Below, piece after piece: positions 19,572 to 27,077 of a stretch of DNA of 64,000 nt. This DNA is from Pigmentiphaga sp. NML030171 (GTDB lineage Bacteria; Pseudomonadota; Gammaproteobacteria; Burkholderiales; Burkholderiaceae_B). The position numbers and the translations under genes were made by a program. Within the stretch, counting starts at the first letter, position 1. Every line of letters begins with the position of its first letter. The DNA lies in assembly GCF_002188635.1 (NCBI RefSeq), contig NZ_NINX01000039.1, positions 270,519 through 334,518 of the forward strand. The letters are read 5' to 3'. The notes beneath the pieces are model-generated. The model had not been told where the DNA came from, made no database searches, and saw only the letters and a program-made list of their open reading frames with translations.

Positions 19572-20792
19572 ATGGGTATCGTTTCCGATTGCCGCCCCAT
19601 GCTCCCGCTTTCCGCTTCGCATTCCGTGTCTCGCCAAGCCTGGCTCATCGCCGGCATCCTGCTGATCGCCTCCAACCTGCGCGCGCCGGTCACCGGCGTG
19701 GCGCCCGTGCTGGACATGATACGGACCAGCCTGGACCTGACCGCCGCCCAGGCGGGCCTGCTCACCACCCTGCCCCTGCTGGCCTTCGCCGCCGGATCGC
19801 CCATCGCGGCCCTGGCTGCCCGCCGGCACGGCCTGGAACGCACGCTGATGGCGGCGCTGCTGACCCTGGTGGCGGGCCTGTGCCTGCGGTCCTCCGGCGC
19901 GGTCTGGGCCCTGTTCGCCGGGACCCTGCTGATCGGCGGTGCCATCGCCTTCGGCAACGTGCTGCTGCCCAGCCTGCTCAAGCGCGATTTCCCCGGACGC
20001 ATCGCCAGCCTGACCTCCGCCTATGCGCTGACGATGGGCGTGGCCTCGGGCCTCGCCTCGATGATCGCGGTGCCGCTGGCGCTCTGGTCCGCCGGCCCGG
20101 GGTGGCCGCTGGCCCTGCTCGCCCCCATCGTGATCGCCATCGCCAGCGCCCTCGTCTGGCTGCCTCAACTGCGCACCCCGGCTCCGGTCGCGGCGCCCGC
20201 CGGTCCCACCCAGGCCCGCCCCCGGCCGGTGTGGAAATCGGCGCTGGCGTGGCAGATCACGCTGTTCCTCGGCCTGAACTCGCTGGTGTATTACATCGTT
20301 TCCAGCTGGCTGCCCTCCATGCTGCACGACGCCGGCTACCCGCCGGGCTCGACCGGATCGGTCCATGGCATGTTGCAGATCGCCTCGGCCGTCGTCGGCC
20401 TGCCGCTGCTCGCGCTGGTGCGCCGCGTGCGCGACCAGCGCTGGCTGGCGGTCGGCTGCACGGGACTGTCCATCGCGGCCCTGCTGGGCCTGCTGGTCGC
20501 TCCATCGTGGGCCGCGGCGTGGGCCATCCTGTATGGCTGCGGCGGCGGCGCGTCCATCATCCTGGGGCTGGCATTCGTCAGCCTGCGTGTCGGCAACGCA
20601 CAGCAGGCGGCCGCGCTGTCCGGCATGGCCCAGGCCGTGGGCTATTTGCTGGCCGCGGGCGGTCCCACCGCCATCGGCGCGGTACACGACCTCACGGGCG
20701 GATGGACGGTCGCGCTGCTGATCTGCCTGGTCTTTGCCTGCGCCCAGGCCGTGTTCGGCCTGTACGCCGGACGGCACCGCCAACTGGCCTAG
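19572..20792 (+). CDS. CynX/NimT-family MFS transporter
   Basis: A 406-residue major facilitator with about twelve membrane helices. The early signature ASNLRAPVTGVAPVLDMI is characteristic of the CynX/NimT family (cyanate, 2-nitroimidazole, and other small-molecule porters). No clear ribosome-binding site precedes the ATG at 19572; the ATG at 19599 is an alternative, and both leave the first helix intact. Paired with the divergent AraC-type gene. Probable exporter of a small heterocyclic or anionic compound; substrate unknown. Confidence 0.88.
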   Translation: MGIVSDCRPMLPLSASHSVSRQAWLIAGILLIASNLRAPVTGVAPVLDMIRTSLDLTAAQAGLLTTLPLLAFAAGSPIAALAARRHGLERTLMAALLTLVAGLCLRSSGAVWALFAGTLLIGGAIAFGNVLLPSLLKRDFPGRIASLTSAYALTMGVASGLASMIAVPLALWSAGPGWPLALLAPIVIAIASALVWLPQLRTPAPVAAPAGPTQARPRPVWKSALAWQITLFLGLNSLVYYIVSSWLPSMLHDAGYPPGSTGSVHGMLQIASAVVGLPLLALVRRVRDQRWLAVGCTGLSIAALLGLLVAPSWAAAWAILYGCGGGASIILGLAFVSLRVGNAQQAAALSGMAQAVGYLLAAGGPTAIGAVHDLTGGWTVALLICLVFACAQAVFGLYAGRHRQLA

Positions 20793-20892
20793 GGCCCGAG
20801 ACACATAACAGCTTTGATGGCCCGACGATAGGCGGGCCCGGCTCCTCCTTCTAAAGTGTGGCGTGAAAAGAACCACAACAGAGGAGATGTCC

Positions 20893-21876
20893 ATGGGTTT
20901 TCATCGACGACGCGCCTGCCTGGCGCTGACGCAGGCGGCGCTCCTGCTGGCCGTGGCCGGCGGCGCGGGGGCGGCCGGATTTCCCGATCGCGCGCTGCGG
21001 CTCGTCGTTCCGTTTCCCGCCGGAGGCGCCGCCGACATCATGGCACGCGGCCTGGCCCAGCAACTGACGGAGCAACTGGGCCAGCAGGTGGTGATCGAAA
21101 ACCGCGGCGGCGCGGGCGGCACGACGGCTGCCGAGGCCGTCGCCCACGCGGCCCCGGACGGCTACACGCTGTTCTTCGCCACCATGGGCACGCAGGCCAT
21201 CAACCCCTCGCTGTACCCCAAGCTGCGCTACGACCCCATCAAGGATTTCGAATACGTCAGCCTGACCCACACCACGCCGCGCGTGCTGGTCGTCCATCCC
21301 TCGGTGCCGGCGAAGACCGTGGAAGAACTGATCGCGCTGGCGAAGGCGCAGCCTGGCGCGCTGACCTACGGCTCGGCCGGCAACGGCAGCTCCAGCCACC
21401 TGTCGGGCGCGTTGTTCGCATCGATGGCGGATGTGCGGCTGCTGCACGTTCCCTACAAGGGCAGCGCTCCGCTGCTGAACGACGTGCTGGCGGGACGGGT
21501 GTCCATGACCTTCGATTCGTACGCGGTGTATGCCGAGCACATACGCAGCGGCAAGGTACGCGCGCTGGGCGTCACCAGCCTCAAGCGCATGAGCGCGCTG
21601 CCCGACGTGCCGGCGATCGCCGAAGCCGGCCTGCCCGGCTACGACGTCTCGAACTGGCTCGGGCTGCTGGCCCCCCGGGGCACGCCGGCAGCGGTAGTGG
21701 ACCGGTTGCACGGCGCCGTGGTCCGCGGCATGGCGGACGAGTCCGCGCGGCGCCGGCTGGCGGGCATGGGAATAGAAGCGACCTCCAGCACGCCGGCCGA
21801 ATTCGTCGACATGGTCAGGGCCGAGATTCCCAAGTGGGAAGCCGTGGTGAAGAAATCCGGCGCGACGGTCGACTAG
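20893..21876 (+). CDS. Bug/TctC-family periplasmic solute-binding protein
   Basis: A 327-residue secreted protein with a signal peptide (RRRACLALTQAALLLAVAGG, cleavage after AGA) and the Bug fold: RLVVPFPAGGAADIMARGLA near the N-terminus, VIENRGGAGGTTAAE, and PDGYTLFFATMGT. Bug proteins bind carboxylates or other small solutes for tripartite tricarboxylate transporters or for signalling. GAGGAG seven bases before ATG 20893 fixes the start; an in-frame ATG ten codons earlier lacks a site. No TctA/TctB membrane genes are nearby, so it is an orphan like most Bug proteins in this group. Confidence 0.9.
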   Translation: MGFHRRRACLALTQAALLLAVAGGAGAAGFPDRALRLVVPFPAGGAADIMARGLAQQLTEQLGQQVVIENRGGAGGTTAAEAVAHAAPDGYTLFFATMGTQAINPSLYPKLRYDPIKDFEYVSLTHTTPRVLVVHPSVPAKTVEELIALAKAQPGALTYGSAGNGSSSHLSGALFASMADVRLLHVPYKGSAPLLNDVLAGRVSMTFDSYAVYAEHIRSGKVRALGVTSLKRMSALPDVPAIAEAGLPGYDVSNWLGLLAPRGTPAAVVDRLHGAVVRGMADESARRRLAGMGIEATSSTPAEFVDMVRAEIPKWEAVVKKSGATVD

Positions 21877-21891
21877 GGGCTGCCCAGCGGC

Positions 21892-22803
21892 TCAGGCGCC
21901 CCAGCCCACCGCGCGCATCGTCACGCCCATGTCCGCGGTGGCGCCCGGCGCGATTTCCAGCACGTCGTCCCAGACCCGGGCCGTCTCGATGCACAACATG
22001 TCGCGCCAGGCATCGGGACGGAACTGCGACAGGCGCAGCGATTTGTCCACCCAGGGGTTCCAGACCACGGCCGAACGCGAGCCCGCCGCGTGGATCTGGA
22101 TGCTGCGCCGCCAGCCCGGATCGCGGATCTGTATCGGTCCGGACAGGCCGGTATAGATGCGGTCGGTTTCCCCCCGGATGGCCAGCGGCCCCTCCTGCAC
22201 CTGCGAGCTCCAGCCCCTCAAGGTATCGACGTAGGCCGCGCCGTCCAACCCTTCGATCGCCACGTCGCGTGCGTCGCTCACGGCGAAATAGGTATGCAGC
22301 GCCTGGCTCAGGGCCAAGGTGTCCGGACCCAGGTTGCGGGTGGACAGGGTCAGCGTGAGCGCATCGCCCAGGCGGATATCCAGCGCCACGGCGGCCGGGT
22401 GGTTCCAGCCGCCGTGGCCGGCCGGCAGGTCCAGCCGCAGCCGCAGGCACGCGGCGTCGCCATCGACCCGCGCCCCGTCTTCCTGCCAGTCCAGCGCGCG
22501 TACGAAACCATGCGCCGGCGCGTCGGCGCCGGGCGCCAGCATCGCGCGGACCGCCTCGGGATTGCGGTCGAACTGGCCGAACCACGGCCAGCAGACGGGA
22601 ATCCCGCCACGCAGCGACGAGCCGGTCCGGAATTCGGCCTGGTCGCTCAGCCATACCACCGGCGGCTGTCCGGTGGGTGCGTAGTACAGGACCTGCGCGC
22701 CCTGGCGCGCCACCAGCGCCTCGCCATGGGGAGAAACCAGGCGCCAGCACGGCAGGCTTTTGACGGTCGTGGCGACGACGGCCGCCGGACGGTGTGCGCT
22801 CAT
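21892..22803 (-). CDS. D-hexose-6-phosphate mutarotase (YeaD-like)
   Basis: A 303-residue aldose-1-epimerase-fold protein. Motifs include SLRGGIPVCWPWFG, AHGFVRALDW and SQALHTYFAVSD, with VVWNPWVDKS near the C-terminus, matching YeaD-type glucose-6-phosphate 1-epimerases that interconvert alpha and beta anomers. Soluble, no signal peptide. It lies four bases downstream of the siderophore-interacting-protein gene on the same strand and may be read through from it, although no functional link is obvious. Confidence 0.87.
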   Translation of the reverse strand: MSAHRPAAVVATTVKSLPCWRLVSPHGEALVARQGAQVLYYAPTGQPPVVWLSDQAEFRTGSSLRGGIPVCWPWFGQFDRNPEAVRAMLAPGADAPAHGFVRALDWQEDGARVDGDAACLRLRLDLPAGHGGWNHPAAVALDIRLGDALTLTLSTRNLGPDTLALSQALHTYFAVSDARDVAIEGLDGAAYVDTLRGWSSQVQEGPLAIRGETDRIYTGLSGPIQIRDPGWRRSIQIHAAGSRSAVVWNPWVDKSLRLSQFRPDAWRDMLCIETARVWDDVLEIAPGATADMGVTMRAVGWGA

Positions 22804-22807
22804 GCCT

Positions 22808-23623
22808 TCAATCCTCGTGCTTGTCGTGGGTGGCCGCGGCGCCCAGCTTCCAGTAGCCGGCCGCCTTGATCCATTCCTTGGGTAGCTGCCAGTTCTCGAC
22901 CAAGACCTGGCGCACCCGCTTGGCCACGCCGGACTCGGCCGCGACCCAGGCGTACCAGTCGCCCTGCGGCTTGCCCAGCCCCGCCACGGCCTGCGCCAGC
23001 AGCTCGGGGCTGCCGGGCGCCACGCCGTCGCGATGGACCCAGCGGACGTCCACGTCGGCCCGCGTGTCGAACGACTGCTCCTCGGCTGCGTCGGCCACTT
23101 CGGCCACGACCACGGCGCGCGCGCCCGCGGGCAGTTCTTCCAGCCGGCGGGCGATGGCCGGCAGCGCGGTTTCGTCGCCCACCAGCAGATAGCCGTCGAA
23201 CTCCCCTTCCATCACGAAGGAGCCGCGGGGACCGCCCACGCCCAGGTACTGCCCGGCTTCGGCGCGTGCCGCCCATTCGGCGGCGGGGCCGTCGCCATGC
23301 AGCGCGAACTCGATGTCGAGCTCGCCCGCCTGGGCGTCGTAGCGGCGCGGCGTGTAGTCGCGCGCCGCCGGACGGGGCTGGCCCTCGGGAAACACCATGC
23401 CGTTGGGCCCCGGCGTGGGCACCACCGGCCGCTGCTGGCCGGGCGCGGGAAAGAACAGCTTGACGTGATCGTCGTGCGCGGCGCTGGAGAAGCCGGCCAG
23501 GTCGTCGCCCTCCAGCGTCACCCGCAACAGGCGCGGCGTGACCTTGCGCACCGCGCGCACGCGCAGCAGGCGGAACTTCAGTTCGTGACGGACGCGGCGC
23601 ACCGCGCGTTCGGTTTTTTCCAT
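22808..23623 (-). CDS. Siderophore-interacting protein / NADPH ferric-chelate reductase
   Basis: A 271-residue flavoprotein of the SIP (ViuB/YqjH) family. The FAD-binding motif RDYTPRRYD and the N-terminal FAD-domain segment VTPRLLRVTLEGDDLAGF are clear, and the NADPH-binding domain ends with the typical WIKAAGYWKLGAA. It releases iron from ferric siderophores by reduction in the cytoplasm. It sits just downstream of a PadR-type regulator on the same strand; in E. coli yqjH is repressed by the PadR-type YqjI, so this is probably a regulator-target pair. Confidence 0.9.
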   Translation of the reverse strand: MEKTERAVRRVRHELKFRLLRVRAVRKVTPRLLRVTLEGDDLAGFSSAAHDDHVKLFFPAPGQQRPVVPTPGPNGMVFPEGQPRPAARDYTPRRYDAQAGELDIEFALHGDGPAAEWAARAEAGQYLGVGGPRGSFVMEGEFDGYLLVGDETALPAIARRLEELPAGARAVVVAEVADAAEEQSFDTRADVDVRWVHRDGVAPGSPELLAQAVAGLGKPQGDWYAWVAAESGVAKRVRQVLVENWQLPKEWIKAAGYWKLGAAATHDKHED

Positions 23624-23657
23624 GATGGATCTTTCCAGAATGAGGTTGGAGGAGCGC

Positions 23658-24203
23658 CTACTTGCCCAGGATCTCGGCGGTGGCGCGTCTCAGGATGGCG
23701 GCGATGCGGATGGCCTCGCCGCCCTCACAGGCGCCTGCCTGGAGCAGCGCCTGCTTCAGGCCGTAGCGCGCCAGCATGAGGTCCTCGGGCGTGCCCGGCG
23801 CGATGGTGTCCAGGCCGTCCTCGCCTTCGAACACGCGGCGCACCTGCGCCATGCGGGCGCCCACCTTGGCGAGCTCGGCCAGGATGCGCTCGGCCTGCCC
23901 GCGATGGCGCGCCAGATGGGCGCTGCCTTCCTCGGTCAGGCGATAGCGCTTCTTCGTGCCTTCCACGGAGACCACCGCGTGGCCCACGTCCTCGAGGTAG
24001 GCCAACGCCGGATACACCATGCCCGAACTGGGGTTGTAGAAACCCGACGAGCGCTCGGCCAGTTGCTTGATCAGTTCGTAGCCGTGGCTGGGCTGCTCTT
24101 CCAGCAGCGCCAGCAGGATGAGCTGCAGGTCTTCGGCGGCGAGCTTGCGCCCCATGCGCATGCCCATGCCGCGTCCGCCAGGAGAAATCTCATTGCGTTG
24201 CAT
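23658..24203 (-). CDS. PadR-family transcriptional regulator (YqjI-like)
   Basis: A 181-residue PadR regulator: winged helix (about residues 22-100, LLALLEEQPSHGYELIKQL, GMVYPALAYLEDVGH) and a C-terminal dimerisation helix. E. coli YqjI has a histidine-rich metal-binding N-terminus; this protein has only MQRNEISPGGRGMGMRMGRK there, with no histidine cluster, so metal sensing may differ. GGAGG lies five bases before the ATG. Probably autoregulates and represses the downstream reductase gene through the repeats at 24235-24273. Confidence 0.87.
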   Translation of the reverse strand: MQRNEISPGGRGMGMRMGRKLAAEDLQLILLALLEEQPSHGYELIKQLAERSSGFYNPSSGMVYPALAYLEDVGHAVVSVEGTKKRYRLTEEGSAHLARHRGQAERILAELAKVGARMAQVRRVFEGEDGLDTIAPGTPEDLMLARYGLKQALLQAGACEGGEAIRIAAILRRATAEILGK

Positions 24204-24234
24204 GACCGCCTCCAGCCCATTGCGGGCGGAATGG

Positions 24235-24273
24235 AATATCTAAAAACATATCTTTCGACATATCTTAAGACAT
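24235..24273. promoter_or_regulatory. Triple ATATCT operator upstream of padR
   Basis: ATATCT occurs three times at about one-turn spacing (24236-24241, 24248-24253, 24260-24265). The last copy is part of a near-perfect 14-base palindrome ATATCTTAAGACAT (24260-24273). It lies 30-70 bases before the PadR-type gene, the expected place for autoregulation. Confidence 0.6.
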
Positions 24274-24444
24274 AAAAAACAGGATGCCAAGACGGGAAAC
24301 GCAGCTTGTGGGCTTATCCACCACTTCTGTGGACAAGCTTGGGGATAGCATGACGGGAGCGCGGCCGGAACCGCGTGGCGACAGGCTTGGAAACACTTGG
24401 CACAAAAGGCGGGCACCGGGCGCCCGCCTGGCCCAAAGGACATC

Positions 24445-24828
24445 ATGCAGATAGACATCGTCAACGCGGAGGCCACCGTCTTCTCGGGCGAAGGCAACTA
24501 CGTGCAGCTTCCCGGCAAGGACGGATCGCTGGGGATCCTGCCCGGCCACATCCCCCTGCTGACACTGCTCAAGGAAGGAATGATCACCATCCGGCGCGCC
24601 GAAGGCGATGAATACGTCTACGTGTCGGGCGGCCTGGCCGAAGTCATGCCTCGCGGCATCACGGTCCTGGCCGACACCGCCGTGCGCACCACGGGGCTGG
24701 ACGATGCGCGGGCCGAGCAGGCGCGCGCCGCGGCGCGCGAGCGCATGCACGACCGCCTGGACGCCATGCGCTATGCCGCCGCGCGCGCCGAGCTCGTGAC
24801 CAGCCTGGAATTGAAACGCGGCCGCTGA
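24445..24828 (+). CDS. ATP synthase epsilon-subunit-like protein, orphan
   Basis: A 127-residue protein clearly related to the F1 ATP synthase epsilon subunit (AtpC): the N-terminal beta-sandwich has DIVNAEATVFSGEGNYVQLP, GSLGILPGHIPLL and VSGGLAEVMPRGITVLADTA, followed by a C-terminal helical hairpin. It is shorter than usual chromosomal AtpC (about 140 residues), with an Arg/Ala-rich tail. AAAGGA precedes ATG 24445. No other atp gene is in the window, so this is a stand-alone copy. It could be a spare regulator of the synthase or a remnant of an accessory ATPase. Confidence 0.85.
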   Translation: MQIDIVNAEATVFSGEGNYVQLPGKDGSLGILPGHIPLLTLLKEGMITIRRAEGDEYVYVSGGLAEVMPRGITVLADTAVRTTGLDDARAEQARAAARERMHDRLDAMRYAAARAELVTSLELKRGR

Positions 24829-24834
24829 GCCGCC

Positions 24835-25551
24835 TCAGTCGGAAATGCTGGGCGCCCAGAAAACCTGGGCGATGGCGGGATTGCGGCCCAGCTTCTCGGT
24901 GACGCGGTCCAGGTCGCTGCCGTGGATGGAGGTGGCCATCAGCGTGGCCTTGATCTCGATCTCCTCGTCGCCGAAGGGCACGACCTCCAGGTCGGCCAGC
25001 GGATAGTTCGCCTCTTCCAGTTCGGCCTCCAGCGCCGTCAACGCGGCGCTGCGATGGGCCGTGCCGGTGATCACGTGGATGATGCTCGTCACCTCGGAGG
25101 ACAGCACGTCCACCGGCTGACGATTGAAGGTATTGACCACCGGCCGCAGCAGCGTGTTGGCGGCCAGCACGAAGATCGTGGCCAGCACGGCCTCGGCGAT
25201 GAGATCCGCACCCGCGCAGGCGCCGATCGCGGCCGATCCCCAGAGCGTGGCGGCGGTGTTCAGGCCGCGCACGTTGCCCTCTTCCCGCATGATGACCCCG
25301 GCCCCCAGGAACCCGACGCCCGAGACCACGTACGAGGCCACCCGCGCCGCGCCGTCCGAGCCCGCGATGCGCATGGCCATGTCGACGAAGATGGCGGCGC
25401 CCAGAGCCACCAGCACGTTGGTCCGCAATCCGGCGGTACGCTGCCGGTACTGTCGCTCCAGCCCGACCAGGGCCCCCAGGATGAACGCGCTCGTCAGGCT
25501 GACGAGCGTGTCGAGCAGATCCAGCGTCTGGATGTTGGCGATTGCCTTCAT
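24835..25551 (-). CDS. MgtC/SapB-family membrane protein
   Basis: A 238-residue protein with four to five membrane helices in its first 150 residues, the MgtC signature GALVGLERQYRQRTAGLRTN and SGVGFLGAGVIMREEGNVRG, and a C-terminal ACT-like cytosolic domain. MgtC proteins inhibit or modulate the F1Fo ATP synthase and help growth at low magnesium and in macrophages. It is convergent with the orphan epsilon-subunit gene, with only six bases between stops. Read after the small ACT-like gene at 25642-25965. Confidence 0.88.
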   Translation of the reverse strand: MKAIANIQTLDLLDTLVSLTSAFILGALVGLERQYRQRTAGLRTNVLVALGAAIFVDMAMRIAGSDGAARVASYVVSGVGFLGAGVIMREEGNVRGLNTAATLWGSAAIGACAGADLIAEAVLATIFVLAANTLLRPVVNTFNRQPVDVLSSEVTSIIHVITGTAHRSAALTALEAELEEANYPLADLEVVPFGDEEIEIKATLMATSIHGSDLDRVTEKLGRNPAIAQVFWAPSISD

Positions 25552-25641
25552 GGGACCTCGTGGGTTGTTCTTGTCGTCGACCGGAACGGGCCGGTGCCGC
25601 GCGTCCGGCCTTCGCAGGATAGCGCGGCCCCGCCGGCGTTT

Positions 25642-25965
25642 TTATTGCAGTTGTTCGTAATGCACACGCTGGATGTCGGGATGGCGTCCCAGGCCCAGGG
25701 CCACCGAGTTCAACGCGCCGCGCAGGTGCGGCGCGCATTGCAGCGTGACCGACATCCGGTGGATGTCGTCGCCGGACGCGGCGCTGGCCACGCGCATCTG
25801 CGAGATGCGCAGGTCGCGGGCCGACAATTCGGCGTGCAGGTGCTGGCGCAGCCTGTCCAGCCGCGGGCTGGCGCTGAACACCGTCAGGCGATAGGACTGG
25901 AGCTGCTTGCGCGGGGCGCGCGCGGCCTTGCCGCCCCATGCGCTCAGGATATGGGCGAAACGCAT
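25642..25965 (-). CDS. Small ACT-like protein preceding mgtC
   Basis: A 107-residue soluble protein. After about 25 basic residues it contains a domain (SYRLTVFSASPRLDRLRQHL to the end) that resembles the C-terminal ACT-like domain of MgtC, so it looks like a free copy of that domain beside the full protein. AGGAGG five bases before ATG 25965 is an excellent ribosome-binding site and decides the start; the same frame stays open a further 45 codons upstream but without one. It is 90 bases upstream of mgtC on the same strand, probably one operon. Function not established. Confidence 0.65.
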   Translation of the reverse strand: MRFAHILSAWGGKAARAPRKQLQSYRLTVFSASPRLDRLRQHLHAELSARDLRISQMRVASAASGDDIHRMSVTLQCAPHLRGALNSVALGLGRHPDIQRVHYEQLQ

Positions 25966-26186
25966 GTTGACCTCCTGGCAGACAGGAAGACGGACCATGC
26001 CGCTCGGCATACGCGGGGAAGCTGCCCGGAGGCAGGAAAAAAGATGGGAACCCTGGCAAAGGGACGACCGCATCCTGGCTTGGCAGGACGCGGCAGACAA
26101 ATCTGCGGACCTGCTAAGCGGCGTTTGCCGGAACGGCGGAACTACTGCCGTCGTTATCCACGACTTGCCTCAAGAAAGATTGGAAT
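25966..26186 (-). promoter_or_regulatory. Long 5' leader of the ACT-like/mgtC unit
   Basis: If transcription starts near 26186, the mRNA has a leader of about 220 bases before the first gene. Several GC-rich hairpins can be drawn in it (for example around CCGCCGTTCCGGC and the TGCCAGGAGG region near the ribosome-binding site). Long magnesium-sensing leaders precede mgtC and mgtA in enterobacteria, so a regulatory role is plausible, but no known riboswitch consensus was recognised. Confidence 0.4.
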
Positions 26187-26192
26187 CCTTCG

Positions 26193-26229
26193 ATTTTAGC
26201 CCAGTCGCGGCCTAGGGACAACCCTAGGC
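26193..26229 (-). promoter_or_regulatory. Promoter and inverted repeat upstream of ACT-like/mgtC
   Basis: Leftward -35 TTGTCC (26216-26221) and -10 TAAAAT (26193-26198) are 17 bases apart. The -35 lies inside a perfect 8-base inverted repeat GCCTAGGG-ACAA-CCCTAGGC (26210-26229), which could be an operator. The repeat also follows the tetR stop by about 20 bases, but it has no T-run and so is not a good terminator. Confidence 0.55.
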
Positions 26230-26248
26230 GTCAAACGCTTCGCCTGCT

Positions 26249-26956
26249 TCAACCGCCTTCGGCATGCCGCGGAAACTGTTGGTAGACCATGCGTACCCAG
26301 TCCTGGATGTAGCGTTCGTAGTGCGCCGCGTCGTGTTGCCAGAGATTGTTCAGGGCCATGCCGCGCACCAGATTCAAGGACAGGTTCAGCGCCAGTTGCG
26401 CCTGCTCGCCGGAAAAACCCGCCTTCCGGAACACCTCCAGCCAAAGCGTGTTGGTCGAGGAGCGGTAGCGCTCCATCACGGGCAGGATCTTGCTCATCAG
26501 GTCCGGGTCGGTCCGCGCCACCATGATGACCTCGATCGCGGCGATGAACGGCCAGTCGAAGTAGACGCTCCAGCAGTCCTTGATGAAGCCCTCGATGGGG
26601 CGCTCGATCGCCTCGGGCGTATGGGCCTCGCGCTGGCCGCGGCGTATGGATTCCTCGTAGATCTCGGCCGTCGCGGCCACCACCAGTTCGGCCTTGGTCG
26701 CGTAGTGGTGCATCAGGGCGCCGTTGGACATGCCGGCGCAACGCGCCACTTCCTTGGTGGTCAGGCCGTTGTAGCCCGAGCGCATCAACACCTCTATCGT
26801 CGCCGCCAGCAGGCGCTCGCGCGCGTCGCGGCTGCGGTTTGCCTGCGTGCGCCGCGGGCGCGCGCGCGCCGGTTCGGTCTCGGGCGTGGGGGACATCGTC
26901 TGTGGGCGGTTGGGTGGCATCGCTCCCGGGCATCCTCGATACGGCCAAGGCCGCAT
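26249..26956 (-). CDS. TetR-family transcriptional regulator
   Basis: A 235-residue TetR repressor with the N-terminal helix-turn-helix (TTKEVARCAGMSNGALMHHY) and a helical ligand domain. Four in-frame ATGs compete; ATG 26956 is chosen because GGGGAGG sits five bases before it, while 27004 would leave no leader beside the operator. An Arg-rich stretch precedes the DNA-binding domain. Divergent from the Rieske oxygenase gene, which it probably represses through the palindrome at 27006-27029. Confidence 0.87.
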   Translation of the reverse strand: MRPWPYRGCPGAMPPNRPQTMSPTPETEPARARPRRTQANRSRDARERLLAATIEVLMRSGYNGLTTKEVARCAGMSNGALMHHYATKAELVVAATAEIYEESIRRGQREAHTPEAIERPIEGFIKDCWSVYFDWPFIAAIEVIMVARTDPDLMSKILPVMERYRSSTNTLWLEVFRKAGFSGEQAQLALNLSLNLVRGMALNNLWQHDAAHYERYIQDWVRMVYQQFPRHAEGG

Positions 26957-27004
26957 CTTAGCCTCCCCTGCCGGCCGCGAGGCAGGCCTAGGGTTTTCCG
27001 CCAC

Positions 27005-27033
27005 TTACAAACCGATCACTCTGTTTGTATAAA
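27005..27033 (+). promoter_or_regulatory. Promoter with TetR-type operator before Rieske oxygenase gene
   Basis: Rightward -35 TTACAA (27005-27010) and -10 TATAAA (27028-27033) are separated by 17 bases. A palindrome TACAAAC-N10-GTTTGTA (27006-27012 and 27023-27029) covers exactly the space between them, a classical repression site for the divergent TetR protein. Confidence 0.65.
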
Positions 27034-27077
27034 TCTCCCCACGAAGCCATTCAAGACGAACGCAAAAGGAGACACCC

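Noticed and set aside
26210..26229. Terminator for tetR
   Set aside because: The inverted repeat is perfect but lacks a T-run on the tetR strand and overlaps a promoter -35, so it is better read as an operator.
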